From the NCBI GenBank assembly GCA_963707975.1, contig OY970177.1:2108001-2172000 (forward strand): a stretch of DNA of 64,000 bases, given 5' to 3'. The position numbers and the translations under genes are program-made. Source of the DNA: CAVVXX01 sp963707975. GTDB lineage: Bacteria; Pseudomonadota; Alphaproteobacteria; Micropepsales; Micropepsaceae. A model generated the notes under the pieces. That model did no database searches. It had not been told where the DNA came from and worked only from the letters and a program-made list of their open reading frames with translations. Below, one piece after another: positions 41,479 through 50,666 of the stretch. Within the stretch, counting starts at the first letter, position 1; each line of letters starts with the position of its first letter.

Positions 41479-41520
41479 GGCTGATTCCCTAGCTGGCGCG
41501 CGGGCCAGATAGCCGTGGCC

Positions 41521-42252
41521 TTAGCTGCGGGTCAATGGCAGGGAGGCCGCGTGGCGGAGGACAGCTTCCGCTCCGTGAGTTGGGCGGCCGTACTTGTGCA
41601 GCGCGAAGCCGGGCGCGGTGAAAAGGGCTGCGCTGTCACCCTTACTCAGCTGCACGATGACACGCTTAGGCTTTTCTCCCGGCGCGGGCAGCAAAGGCAA
41701 CACGCTCACGCCGGCCCTGCCCGACACCTCCAGAAAATCGTCCAGCCGGTCGGCGCGCAGGATCGCCGTCGCCGTGCCGCCTGGTTTCACCAGTTCCATC
41801 GCGCGCGCCGTCCATACGCGCACAGCATCGTCCACATCGCGCGTGGCGCTATCGTGCGAAGCATTTGGCGAAACCTGCCCAGTGCCGGGATGAAAGGGTG
41901 GATTGAAGAACACGTGAGCATATGGCGCGTCTTCCAGCTTTGCCTTGCGCGCATCCCCGGCAATGAAGCGCACGCGCGAGCCCATCTCGTTTCTCGTCGC
42001 GTTCTCGTTGGCGAGCGCAACAAGCGCAAGATCAATTTCGATGCCCAGCACTTCGCAGCCAGCAACGCGCGCGGCCAAACAGAGACTTGCAACGCCGGAA
42101 CCGGAGCCCAATTCCAGAATGCTTTCGCCTGTTCTTGCCGGCACAGCGGCCGCCAGTAGAACCGCATCGTGGCCCGCGCGAAAGCCATGTTTCGGCTGCG
42201 CAATGGTCAAACGTCTGCCTAAAAATCCGTCGAGAGTGAAATTGCCACTCAT
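41521..42252 (-). CDS. TrmN6-like / small-domain methyltransferase
   Basis: 243 residues. GFRAGHDAVLLAAAVPARTG and SILELGSGSGVASLCLAARV make the SAM-binding start. VFFNPPFHPGTGQVSP is the NPPF motif of base N-methyltransferases, here most like tRNA1(Val) adenine-37 N6-methyltransferase. It starts with a 4-base overlap after the DUF2007 gene. Substrate assignment follows family resemblance only. Confidence 0.82.
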   Translation of the reverse strand: MSGNFTLDGFLGRRLTIAQPKHGFRAGHDAVLLAAAVPARTGESILELGSGSGVASLCLAARVAGCEVLGIEIDLALVALANENATRNEMGSRVRFIAGDARKAKLEDAPYAHVFFNPPFHPGTGQVSPNASHDSATRDVDDAVRVWTARAMELVKPGGTATAILRADRLDDFLEVSGRAGVSVLPLLPAPGEKPKRVIVQLSKGDSAALFTAPGFALHKYGRPTHGAEAVLRHAASLPLTRS

Positions 42253-42479
42253 GCTTCGCGGTAAAGCGCGGATTCCAAACCTGCCCCGGCCAGCGCGGTC
42301 TGAGCGCGCGCGAAATCGCCGTCCACCACCATCAGGCGGCGCGGCACAAGAACGCCGATGCTGCCTTCGGTGATGCTCATATGCGTATCCAGGACCACGC
42401 TTTCGATGCCGGCTTCCACCAGCACGTGCTGGGCGAAGGACAACAGCACCGCATCGGTCGTGCGCAGGATTTCTTTCAT
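42249..42479 (-). CDS. DUF2007-domain small protein
   Basis: 76 residues from ATG 42479: MKEILRTTDAVLLSFAQHVL, then EAGIESVVLDTHMSITEGSI and VLVPRRLMVVDGDFARAQTAL. This is the ferredoxin-like 'putative signal-transducing' DUF2007 fold, with the alternate start inside the divergent ispB leader rejected. In alphaproteobacteria it often precedes a methyltransferase, as here (4-base overlap). Exact role unknown. Confidence 0.82.
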   Translation of the reverse strand: MKEILRTTDAVLLSFAQHVLVEAGIESVVLDTHMSITEGSIGVLVPRRLMVVDGDFARAQTALAGAGLESALYREA

Positions 42480-42610
42480 CTCAGGCTCCAGCCTCCACGC
42501 GACAAAAAGCCCGGTAACAGCCCGTGGGCGGGCTGCCGCCTTGCTTGACCCGGCTCGCGCCTGCACCTCTTAATGTGCCCAACCGGCTGAGGGGCGCAAG
42601 GAAGGCGAGC

Positions 42611-43627
42611 ATGGGTCCGGTGGAAGCAGTCTATTCGCGAGAGCCGGAAGTCAATCCGGTCGAGCGGCTGGCGGCCCTTTTGGGCGACGATATGCGGGCG
42701 GCAGAGGCCCTTATCCACGAGCGCATGCTGAGCGAGGTGGCCCTCGTACCAAAGCTCGCCACCCATCTGGTGGATTCCGGCGGCAAAAGGTTGCGTCCTC
42801 TGATCACGCTCGCCGCCGCGCGACATTGCGGTTATGCGGGCGAGCACCACCACAAGCTGGCGGCCGCTGTCGAGTTCATCCACACCGCTACGCTGCTTCA
42901 CGACGACGTGGTGGACGAAAGCGCGCTGAGACGGGGGCTGCCCGCCGCCAACACGCTGTGGGGCAACAAGCCCAGCGTTTTGGTGGGCGATTTCCTGTTC
43001 GCGCGCGCGTTCCAGTTGATGGTCGAAACAGGCTCGCTCACCGTGCTCGATATTCTGGCCAATGCGTCGGCCATCATCGCCGAAGGCGAAGTGATGCAAT
43101 TGCGCGCCGCCAAAAATCTGGCGACGACGGAAAAGGATTATCTTGCCGTTATCTCCGCCAAGACCGCGGCTTTGTTCGCGGCGGCCTCCGAGTCGGGAGC
43201 GGTGATCGGCAACGCGGATGACGCGACACGGCGAGCGCTGCGCGATTACGGCCGCAATCTCGGCATCGCCTTTCAGCTGGTTGACGACGCGCTGGATTAT
43301 TCCGGGCGCCAGGCCGTAATGGGCAAGTCGGTGGGCGATGATTTCCGCGAGTGCAAGGTGACGCTGCCGATCATACTTACCATTGCGCGCGCCGACGATG
43401 GCGAGCGCCGCTTCTGGCGCAAAACCATCGAGGTGGCGGCACAAGAAGAAGGCGATCTCGCCCGCGCCATCGAGTTTCTGGAACGCGGCGGCGCGCTTGC
43501 CCAGACCATGGAACGCGCCCGCGCCTATGCCGCCTGGGCGCGCGACAATCTAGCGGCCCTGCCCGCCAGCGACATCCGCAACGCGCTGGCCGACATCGCC
43601 GATTTCGTGGTTGAACGGGCTTACTGA
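42611..43627 (+). CDS. ispB: All-trans polyprenyl diphosphate synthase
   Basis: 338 residues from ATG 42611 (AAGGAAGGCGAGC upstream). The first Asp-rich motif is TATLLHDDVVDESALRRG and the second FQLVDDALDYSG. GGKRLRPLITLAAARHCG and GNKPSVLVGDFLFARAF also match octaprenyl or decaprenyl synthases that make the ubiquinone side chain. Chain length cannot be read from sequence by eye. Its 3' end overlaps ispE by 7 bases convergently. Confidence 0.93.
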   Translation: MGPVEAVYSREPEVNPVERLAALLGDDMRAAEALIHERMLSEVALVPKLATHLVDSGGKRLRPLITLAAARHCGYAGEHHHKLAAAVEFIHTATLLHDDVVDESALRRGLPAANTLWGNKPSVLVGDFLFARAFQLMVETGSLTVLDILANASAIIAEGEVMQLRAAKNLATTEKDYLAVISAKTAALFAAASESGAVIGNADDATRRALRDYGRNLGIAFQLVDDALDYSGRQAVMGKSVGDDFRECKVTLPIILTIARADDGERRFWRKTIEVAAQEEGDLARAIEFLERGGALAQTMERARAYAAWARDNLAALPASDIRNALADIADFVVERAY

Positions 43628-44523
43628 GTTTCCCAATGCGGCGCGCCGACATCGGGTTCGGCGATACGGGTCGCGCGCACCCACCATTTCTTGTGCTCGT
43701 GCGCCAACGCCTCGGCCGCATTCAGCGCCGCCTGGCGCCCTTCGAACAGCCCGAAGCATGTCGCGCCGCTGCCCGACATTTGCGCCAGGACGCAGCCGGG
43801 CGAGGCTGCAAGCGCATCCAGTACCTTATCGATGACGGGCGCCAGCGCCGCGGCCGGCAATTCAAGATCGTTGCGCGCGTCCTGAAGATAGGCCGTGACA
43901 TCCCACAAAGTTTCCATCTTGGCGGGCGGGCGCGCCCAATGGCCTACGCCACTGCGGTCTTTGACGCGCGCAAACACATCGACGGTCGACAGCATCACAT
44001 TGGGATTGACCAGAACCATGGATAGCGCCGGCACCGGCGGCGCCTTGGTCAAGCGCTCGCCGCGGCTTTGCATCAGCGCCGGGCGCGAGAGCACGCAGGC
44101 GGGCACATCGGAACCAAGCGTAGCGCCCAACTCCATCAGTTCCTGATCGCTTTTGCCGAGCTCCCACAGCAGATTGAGCCCGCGCAAGGCGGCCGCCGCA
44201 TCGGCCGAGCCGCCACCAAGGCCTGACGCCACGGGAAGATTCTTTTCAAGACCAATAGTTGCGCCGCGCTCGCCGCCCAAAGCCCGCGCTGCCTTCCAAA
44301 CCAGATTGCCTTCCGCTGGCGGCAGATCGGCTGCGAATAGCCCTTCCCCGCGCAAACTCAATTGCGCCGCGGGCGCGAAAGTCAGCCGGTCTCCGGTTTC
44401 AGCGAACACCACCAGGCTTTCCAGCGTGTGAAAGCCGTCCGCGCGCTTGGCGCCAACGTGCAAAAACAGATTGATCTTCGCCGGGGCGAAGACGCGGATG
44501 CCGTCAGGACGCGCCACCGGCAT
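43621..44523 (-). CDS. ispE: 4-diphosphocytidyl-2-C-methyl-D-erythritol kinase
   Basis: 300 residues from ATG 44523. FAPAKINLFLHVGAKRADGF is the substrate-binding start and NLPVASGLGGGSADAAAALR the GHMP ATP-binding loop. LAQMSGSGATCFGLFE closes the fold. It phosphorylates CDP-ME in the MEP isoprenoid pathway, feeding the polyprenyl synthase next to it. A much longer in-frame extension is the antiphase of the upstream TPR gene and is rejected; ispE overlaps that gene by 20 bases. Confidence 0.94.
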   Translation of the reverse strand: MPVARPDGIRVFAPAKINLFLHVGAKRADGFHTLESLVVFAETGDRLTFAPAAQLSLRGEGLFAADLPPAEGNLVWKAARALGGERGATIGLEKNLPVASGLGGGSADAAAALRGLNLLWELGKSDQELMELGATLGSDVPACVLSRPALMQSRGERLTKAPPVPALSMVLVNPNVMLSTVDVFARVKDRSGVGHWARPPAKMETLWDVTAYLQDARNDLELPAAALAPVIDKVLDALAASPGCVLAQMSGSGATCFGLFEGRQAALNAAEALAHEHKKWWVRATRIAEPDVGAPHWETQ

Positions 44524-46186
44524 CCAGGCCGTTGTCGAGCTTGCGCTGAATGATCGCCTTCTGGTCGTCAGGCGGATTGAGGCTGAGCGCGTGGTTCCAC
44601 TGAAAACGCGCTTCCACTTTCCGCCCGACCCTCCAATAAGCGTCGCCCAGATGATCGTTGATGGTGGGGTCGGCCGGCGTGAGCAGCACCGCCTCTTCCA
44701 AAGTGCTGGCCGCGTCCTTGTAATGGCCGAGCCGGTAATAGGCCCAGCCCACGCTGTCCACGATGTAGCCATCGAGCGGGCGCAGGCTCCGCGCTTTTTC
44801 CAGCATGCCAACGGCTTCTTTCAGATTGCGTCCCTGATCAACCCAGCTGTAGCCGAGGTAATTGAGCACCTGCGGTTCATTGGGCTTGAGTTTCAGCGCC
44901 TCCAGCAAATCACGTTCGGCATTGTCCCAATGCTTCGAGCGTTCCTCGGTAACACCGCGCGCGTAATAGAGATTCCAAAGCCGCTCGTCCGACGTGCCCG
45001 CGGCAGCCACCGCCTTGTCGTAGGCCTGTGAGGCTTCGGAATATTTCTCGGCGCTGCGGTAAATATCGCCAAGCGCGGTCCACACATCCACATTATTTGG
45101 CTCGCGTTGCCCCATGGCGTTGAGTTCGGCCACGGCCTTGTCCATGTGATCCTGGCGCGCCTCGTTGATGGCGATCTGAACAGAGACCATGTCGTAATAG
45201 GGCGAGGACGAACCGATCTTACGGTAGATAGAGTTGGCGATATCGAATTTTTCTTGGCTCTCGTAATGATCGGCAAGCAGAACGCGCGCGAGATCGAGAT
45301 CGGGCCGCAGATAAAGCGCGAGATTGAGATAGAACATCGCCACATCGGCGCTGCGGTCTTCGGTCAGCGAGGCGGCGATGCCGAACAGGCCTTCGGCCGC
45401 GCCCTGCGCCGGCGTTTCGATCATGGGGCGTGGCTTTGTGCCAGCCGCCATGCGCGCGCGCGCCTCGATGGCGACGGGATGATCGGGATTTTCTTTTTCC
45501 AGCCGGGCGTAAAGCTCGCGCGCGCCGGCCACGTCGCCCTTGATTTCCATGAAGCGGCCATAGGCGTCTGCAATGCGGGGGCCAGCACCTGTTGTCGCAA
45601 GCGAAACCTTGTAAGCGGCTTCGGTTTCCAACGTGCGCCCCGCATAATCGAGCAGAAGCGCCTTGTGAAAATCATGCAACCCTTGCACGCCGCTTTGCGC
45701 GTTCAAAGCGTCCAGCGCCTTCAGCGCCTCGTCAGTCTTGCCCTGCCCCTCTAGCACCCATGCCTCCAGCACCGAATTGGTGAGCGAAGTGAACGGGCCC
45801 TGCGAGGCATTGTGAATATCGTCGAGCGCTGCGGCATAATCCTTTTTCTTCATCGCCGCGATGGCGAGCACGAGGCGCGCCGCGCGATTGTCGGGCTGCT
45901 GAACGGCAATGCGCTGCGCAAGGCCTATCGCGCGATCCGTATCGCCGATCGTGGCGGTGTAAAGAAAAGTGCGGTCAAGCAGGTCCGTATTGTTGGGATC
46001 CCGGCGCAGCGTGTCGGCATAGAAGGCGGCTGCCGCGTTGAGATCGCCTTCGGATGCGGCAAGATAGCCCTGGAGATAGGTCCCAGCCGCCGTCTGGCCG
46101 CCCTCGCCCACATGCGCCGGCAGCGTGCCGCAGGCCGCAAGCGCGCCCGCGCCCAGCAACAATGCCAATCCGGTTACTCGCTTCAT
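44504..46186 (-). CDS. TPR-repeat lipoprotein
   Basis: 560 residues. The lipobox ALAACGTLP puts Cys near residue 19. At least eight tetratricopeptide-like repeats follow, for example DNRAARLVLAIAAMKKKDYA and NEPQVLNYLGYSWVDQGRNL. The last, TPADPTINDHLGDAYWRVGR, is the conserved C-terminal unit of this alphaproteobacterial family. It probably scaffolds envelope complexes from the outer membrane. It is linked to ispE by a 20-base overlap, a conserved arrangement. Confidence 0.88.
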   Translation of the reverse strand: MKRVTGLALLLGAGALAACGTLPAHVGEGGQTAAGTYLQGYLAASEGDLNAAAAFYADTLRRDPNNTDLLDRTFLYTATIGDTDRAIGLAQRIAVQQPDNRAARLVLAIAAMKKKDYAAALDDIHNASQGPFTSLTNSVLEAWVLEGQGKTDEALKALDALNAQSGVQGLHDFHKALLLDYAGRTLETEAAYKVSLATTGAGPRIADAYGRFMEIKGDVAGARELYARLEKENPDHPVAIEARARMAAGTKPRPMIETPAQGAAEGLFGIAASLTEDRSADVAMFYLNLALYLRPDLDLARVLLADHYESQEKFDIANSIYRKIGSSSPYYDMVSVQIAINEARQDHMDKAVAELNAMGQREPNNVDVWTALGDIYRSAEKYSEASQAYDKAVAAAGTSDERLWNLYYARGVTEERSKHWDNAERDLLEALKLKPNEPQVLNYLGYSWVDQGRNLKEAVGMLEKARSLRPLDGYIVDSVGWAYYRLGHYKDAASTLEEAVLLTPADPTINDHLGDAYWRVGRKVEARFQWNHALSLNPPDDQKAIIQRKLDNGLDAGGAS

Positions 46187-46219
46187 TGCTACGCCAACTC
46201 GCTTTCCTAGCCCTACACT

Positions 46220-47878
46220 TTACATATTCGGGTAATTGGGGCCACCGCCGCCTTCCGGCGGGACCCAGTTAATGTTCTGCGCCGGATCCTTAATGTCGCA
46301 GGTTTTGCAATGGACGCAGTTTTGCGCATTGATGACAAATTGCGGCTTTCCGCTCTCCTCGCGCACCACTTCGTAAACGGCAGCCGGGCAATAGCGTTGT
46401 GCGGGCTCGTCATACATCGGCAGGTTGTCGCGAATGGGGACGGCAGGATCGATGAGCTTAAGGTGAACCGGCTGGTCTTCATCGTGGTTGGTATTTGACA
46501 GAAATACCGAAGAAAGTATGTCGAAGCTGACCTGGCCGTCGGGCTTTGGATAGGCGATCGGTTTGGAATCTCTGGCAAGCTTGAGGGTGGCGTAATCTGG
46601 CTTGCCGCGACGGAGCGTGCCGAACAGGCTGAGGCCGAACAGCTGGTTGGTCCACATGTCGAAACCGCCCAGCGCAACACCAGCGACTGTTCCGAATTTC
46701 GACCACAACGGCTTCACATTGCGCACGCGCTTGAGGTCGCGGTACACATGCGAGGCGCGATAAGCCGTCTCGTAATCCTCCAGCGCATCGCCCGCGCGCC
46801 CGCCTAAAATTGCTGCAAAGGCCGCTTCAGCCGCCATCATGCCCGTTGCAATCGCATTGTGGCTGCCCTTGATGCGCGGCACGTTGAGAAAGCCCGCCGC
46901 ATCACCGATCAGCGCGCCACCCGGAAACGCAAGTCTTGGCACCGACTGAAGACCCCCTTCGGAAATCGCCCGCGCGCCATAGGCGATACGTTTGGCCCCC
47001 TCCAGCATCGGGCGGATGAAGGGGTGCGTCTTGAAGCGCTGAAATTCCTCGAAGGGTCGCAAATAGGGATTGCGGTAGTTGAGATGAACCACGAAGCCCA
47101 CGGCCGCCAGATTGGCCCCGAAGTGATAGATGAACGCGCCGCCGCCCGTGCCGTTGTCGAGCGGCCAGCCCATGGTGTGCATCACCAGCCCACGCTGATG
47201 TTTGTCCTGAGGCAACTCCCATAATTCCTTGAGTCCAATGCCGTATTTTTGCGGTCCGCTGTCCTTGTCCAAAGCGAATCTATTGATCAACTGCTTGGAG
47301 AGGCTGCCGCGCGCGCCTTCGGCCAATAGCGTGTATTTGGCGTTCAGCGCCATGCCCAGCGCATAGCCAGGCTTGTGATGGCCGTCCTTGGCCACCCCCA
47401 TGTCGCCGGTGACAACACCCTTCACTTCGCCCTGCGCGCCGGTGAGTGCGTCCACGGCGGCGAAGCCCGGATAGATTTCGACGTCAAGCGCTTCCGCCTG
47501 CTTCGCCAGCCAGCGGCAGATATCGCCAAGACTGGCGATGTAATTGCCGTGATTGCTCATCAGCGGCGGGAAAATGGAATTCGGTATGCGCAAGCGCCCA
47601 GCCGGCCCCAGATAATAAAACCGGTCGGCGGTGACGGGCGTGTCCAGCGGCGCGCCTCTCGCCTGCCAATCGGGAATGAGTTTATTGAGCGCAATGGGAT
47701 CGATGACCGCGCCCGACAGAATATGCGCGCCCACTTCGGAGCCCTTTTCCAGTACGCAGACGCCAATCTCGCGGCTTGCTTCAACTGCTAGCTGTTTCAG
47801 GCGGATCGCAGCGGCGAGACCGGCAGGCCCCGCCCCCACGATCACCACGTCGAAATCCATGCTTTCGCGTTCGGGCAT
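46220..47878 (-). CDS. Electron-transfer flavoprotein-ubiquinone oxidoreductase
   Basis: 552 residues, usual length. The FAD motif is VVIVGAGPAGLAAAIRLKQL. ALGMALNAKYTLLAEGARGS and GALIGDAAGFLNVPRIKGSH follow. The C-terminal 4Fe-4S domain has RYCPAAVYEV and NAQNCVHCKTCDIKDPAQNI, ending WVPPEGGGGPNYPNM. It passes electrons from fatty-acid and amino-acid dehydrogenases via ETF to ubiquinone at the inner membrane. Start ATG 47878 or 47860 are equally possible. Confidence 0.96.
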   Translation of the reverse strand: MPERESMDFDVVIVGAGPAGLAAAIRLKQLAVEASREIGVCVLEKGSEVGAHILSGAVIDPIALNKLIPDWQARGAPLDTPVTADRFYYLGPAGRLRIPNSIFPPLMSNHGNYIASLGDICRWLAKQAEALDVEIYPGFAAVDALTGAQGEVKGVVTGDMGVAKDGHHKPGYALGMALNAKYTLLAEGARGSLSKQLINRFALDKDSGPQKYGIGLKELWELPQDKHQRGLVMHTMGWPLDNGTGGGAFIYHFGANLAAVGFVVHLNYRNPYLRPFEEFQRFKTHPFIRPMLEGAKRIAYGARAISEGGLQSVPRLAFPGGALIGDAAGFLNVPRIKGSHNAIATGMMAAEAAFAAILGGRAGDALEDYETAYRASHVYRDLKRVRNVKPLWSKFGTVAGVALGGFDMWTNQLFGLSLFGTLRRGKPDYATLKLARDSKPIAYPKPDGQVSFDILSSVFLSNTNHDEDQPVHLKLIDPAVPIRDNLPMYDEPAQRYCPAAVYEVVREESGKPQFVINAQNCVHCKTCDIKDPAQNINWVPPEGGGGPNYPNM

Positions 47879-47906
47879 GGCGGGTTTATGGGCTTTCCCA
47901 AATAAC

Positions 47907-48033
47907 TTGTCATTCCCGGACCTGCGGCAAGAGCGCGAGGATAAGAGAATCCAGGTGGATAGATTAGCTTATGAACTCCTCACCTGGGTTCCCTTCCCTC
48001 GCCTCGCTTTGCTCGGCTCGCCGGGAATGACAA
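47907..48033. repeat. TTGTCATTCCCGG palindromic repeat
   Basis: TTGTCATTCCCGG (47907-47919) is the exact complement of CCGGGAATGACAA (48021-48033). The 100 bp between contain nested arms such as ATCCAGGTGGAT and CACCTGGGTT. It fills the gap between the ETF-QO and UDG starts and ends 10 bp before the UDG start, so it will shape the UDG promoter or leader. Confidence 0.75.
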
Positions 48034-48042
48034 TATCGGTTC

Positions 48043-48906
48043 GTGCCAAAGGATAAATCTTTAAGTGCGTTGCGCTGGCTCGTGGAGGCCGGCGCGGACG
48101 AAGCCGTGCAAGACACGCCAGTGGACCGCTTTGCGCAAAATTCTTCGCGCACCAAGCAAAATTCTCCTTCCCCCCTTGAGGGAGATGGTGTCCATCCACT
48201 TGCGAAACATGTAGCTGGACGGAAGGGGGGTGTTGCATCCCCCCCCGCCCGCTCGCCAACGGCTCGCGATCTCCCCCTCAAGGGGGGAGGTCAACAATCT
48301 GCAATTACCAATGCGCGCGAGATTGCGGCCCGTTGCGACACACTCGCCGAATTGAAAGCCGCGCTGGAAGATTTCGACGGCTGCGAGTTGAAACGCTTTG
48401 CCAAGCACACTGTGTTCGCCGACGGCAATCCGGCAGGGCGGTTTATGTTCATCGGCGAGGCGCCGGGGCGCGACGAAGACGAACAGGGCCTGCCGTTCGT
48501 CGGCCGCGCGGGCCAATTGCTCGATCGAATGCTGGCGGCCGCTGGCCTCGATCGCACCAAAGTTTACATCACCAATGTGATCAATTGGCGCCCGCCGCAG
48601 AACCGCGAACCCACGCCCGAAGAAGCCGCCGCCTGCCTTCCCTTTCTACGCCGTCACATCGAGCTGGCCGCGCCCGAAATCATCATCTTGCTGGGCGCGG
48701 TCGCGGTGCGCCATGTGCTGGGCTTGACCGACGGCATCATGCGGCTGCGAGGGAATTGGCAGGTGTATCAGACCGGCACGCGCGCCATTCCGGTCATGCC
48801 ATCATTACATCCCGCTTACCTTCTTCGTCAGCCGTCGGCCAAGCGGCTCGCCTGGCGCGATATGCTCGCAATCATGGAAAAAGCGAAGGCCTTGAATATC
48901 GCTTGA
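48043..48906 (+). CDS. Uracil-DNA glycosylase, family 4-like, with an in-frame repeat insertion
   Basis: 287 residues from GTG 48043 (a later TTG is possible). Catalytic motifs: MFIGEAPGRDEDEQGLPFVG with the active loop and IPVMPSLHPAYLLRQPSAKR near the end. Two of the four family 4 Fe-S cysteines are missing: NVINWRPPQNRE has Trp where Cys usually sits, and FDGCELKRF has a single Cys. This is seen in alphaproteobacterial members. Residues about 42-83 (SPSPLEGDGVHPLAKHVAGR onward) are encoded by a palindromic repeat and are not part of the fold. The enzyme removes uracil from DNA. Confidence 0.9.
   Translation: MPKDKSLSALRWLVEAGADEAVQDTPVDRFAQNSSRTKQNSPSPLEGDGVHPLAKHVAGRKGGVASPPARSPTARDLPLKGGGQQSAITNAREIAARCDTLAELKAALEDFDGCELKRFAKHTVFADGNPAGRFMFIGEAPGRDEDEQGLPFVGRAGQLLDRMLAAAGLDRTKVYITNVINWRPPQNREPTPEEAAACLPFLRRHIELAAPEIIILLGAVAVRHVLGLTDGIMRLRGNWQVYQTGTRAIPVMPSLHPAYLLRQPSAKRLAWRDMLAIMEKAKALNIA
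48166..48290. repeat. C-rich palindromic element inserted inside the UDG coding frame
   Basis: CCTTCCCCCCTTGAGGGAGAT (21 bases, 48166-48186) is closely complementary to 48269-48290 (ATCTCCCCCTCAAGGGGGGA then GG). Both arms and the spacer stay open in the UDG frame. The family resembles the elements at 38176 and 40519. Confidence 0.75.
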
Positions 48907-48955
48907 GGCGGCCCCGCGCAGCCAGCTAGATTGCCGCCACCAGCGGGAGAACTCT

Positions 48956-50665
48956 TTGAAGCATATCATCAGCATCGCGTTCATCGCGACCGCGCTCCTC
49001 TGCGTTTCGCCTCTGCGCGCCGAAGTGCCCGGCGTGCTGTCGGCGGCGGACGCGCGCACCTATCACGCCATTCTCGATGCGCAGAGAGCGGGGCAAATCG
49101 CCAAGGCCGAAGCACTGGCAGGCGATCTTTCCGACAAATCATTGATGGGCTATGTGCTTGCCTACCGCTATCTGGAAGCGCGCGGCTACCGAACCACATT
49201 CGGCGATCTGAACTCCTGGCTCGAAAATTATGGCGACCAGCCGCCGGCCGAACGCATTTACAAACTTGCGTTGAAGCGCCGCCCTAACCGCAGGACCGCC
49301 GTGCCCGCGCCCGTCTCGGTGCATTGGCGCGTCTCGGGCGGCGACGACACGACCGCAGAAGCTTCCATGCAAACCGCGCGTGGCCAAAGCCTGCTCATGC
49401 AGTTCCGCGGCTACGCCCATGACAGCCAACCCGATTCCGCCAACGCCGTCCTGAAAACGCTCTCGCCGGGCGCCGACGTTACCCAAGCCGATATCGACCG
49501 GCTGGCGGCGCAAGTGGCCGCCTCTTATCTCGCCGAAGGGCGCGATGCCGATGCGCTGGCGCTTGCGGAATCCACCGGCGACCACGGTAGCGCCAATGCG
49601 CCGCTGATCGACTGGACGGCCGGCCTCGCCGCCTACCGCACCGGCGATTTCCTCCGCGCGGCAAAACATTTCGAGGCGGTAAGCACGGCCAACGGCGTTC
49701 CACCCTATAACCGCTCCGCCGGCGCGTTCTGGGCCGCGCGCAGCTACATGCGGGCCAATCATCCCGACGGTGTGATTACGCTTTACGCAAATGCCGCATC
49801 GGAGCCACACACCTTCTATGGCGCGCTGGCATCGCGGCTGCTGGGGCACGACCCGAATTTCGCGCTTGCCGCGCCGGCGATCGAGCCCGCCATGTTCAGC
49901 GCGCTGATGCGCAGCAAGGCCGCGCACCGCGCCATCGCGCTTCATCAGATCGGGCGCAACGAATACGTCAATGACGAGCTGATGCGCGCCTGTAACGAAA
50001 TCGACGCAAGCCAGGCGGTCACCTTTGCCGCCATCGCCCATGAATTCGGCGACGCCGAGATCGAGCTCAAGGCCTCGCAACTAGCGGCGCGCAACGGCAC
50101 CTACTTATCCACCCTCTATCCCGTGCCGAAATATGCTCCGCGCACGGGTTACCAGCTCGACACGGCGCTGATGCTGGCCTTCGCCCGTCAGGAATCGGGC
50201 TTCAACGACGATGCCGTGAGCCGGGCCGGCGCGCGCGGCGTGATGCAGGTGATGCCCGACACCGCTGCCGTGCTCGAAGGCCACAAGAAGCTCGCGCGCA
50301 AGGCGAAAAAGACGCTCGCTGCCAAGCTCGACAACCCCGCATTCAACATGGCGCTGGGACAGAAATACCTGCTCGATTTGCTGGAGCGTCAGAATGGCAA
50401 TCTGTTTCAGCTGGCGGCCGCCTATGATGCGGGGCCGGGCAATCTGTCGCGCTGGCTTGGCTCGCATGAAGGCAATGACGATCCCCTACTCTTCATCGAA
50501 AGTATCCCGTTGCGCGAAACCCGCTTCTACATCAAGCAGGTGATGATGAACTTCTGGATGTATCAGCAGAGCTTCGGGCAAAGCGCCGGCACGCTTAATG
50601 ACGCCGCTTCCGGCCGATGGCCGATCTATATGCCCGCTGCCGGCGGCGGCAACGCGCTGCACTGA
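48956..50665 (+). CDS. slt: Soluble lytic murein transglycosylase
   Basis: 569 residues from TTG 48956, with GGGAG upstream. The signal peptide is HIISIAFIATALLCVSPLRA. A long helical superhelix (residues 30-410) forms the doughnut domain. The catalytic C-terminal lysozyme-like domain has LAFARQESGFNDDAVSRAGA with the active Glu, RGVMQVMPDTAAVLEGH, and AAYDAGPGNLSRWLGSHEGN. It cuts glycan strands to 1,6-anhydro-muropeptides. A GTG-started moaB follows two bases after its stop. Confidence 0.92.
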   Translation: MKHIISIAFIATALLCVSPLRAEVPGVLSAADARTYHAILDAQRAGQIAKAEALAGDLSDKSLMGYVLAYRYLEARGYRTTFGDLNSWLENYGDQPPAERIYKLALKRRPNRRTAVPAPVSVHWRVSGGDDTTAEASMQTARGQSLLMQFRGYAHDSQPDSANAVLKTLSPGADVTQADIDRLAAQVAASYLAEGRDADALALAESTGDHGSANAPLIDWTAGLAAYRTGDFLRAAKHFEAVSTANGVPPYNRSAGAFWAARSYMRANHPDGVITLYANAASEPHTFYGALASRLLGHDPNFALAAPAIEPAMFSALMRSKAAHRAIALHQIGRNEYVNDELMRACNEIDASQAVTFAAIAHEFGDAEIELKASQLAARNGTYLSTLYPVPKYAPRTGYQLDTALMLAFARQESGFNDDAVSRAGARGVMQVMPDTAAVLEGHKKLARKAKKTLAAKLDNPAFNMALGQKYLLDLLERQNGNLFQLAAAYDAGPGNLSRWLGSHEGNDDPLLFIESIPLRETRFYIKQVMMNFWMYQQSFGQSAGTLNDAASGRWPIYMPAAGGGNALH

Positions 50666-50666
50666 C

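Noticed and set aside
44524..44811. N-terminal extension of ispE
   Set aside because: The extra 96 codons are the antiphase of the TPR lipoprotein gene; the conserved IspE start is at 44523.
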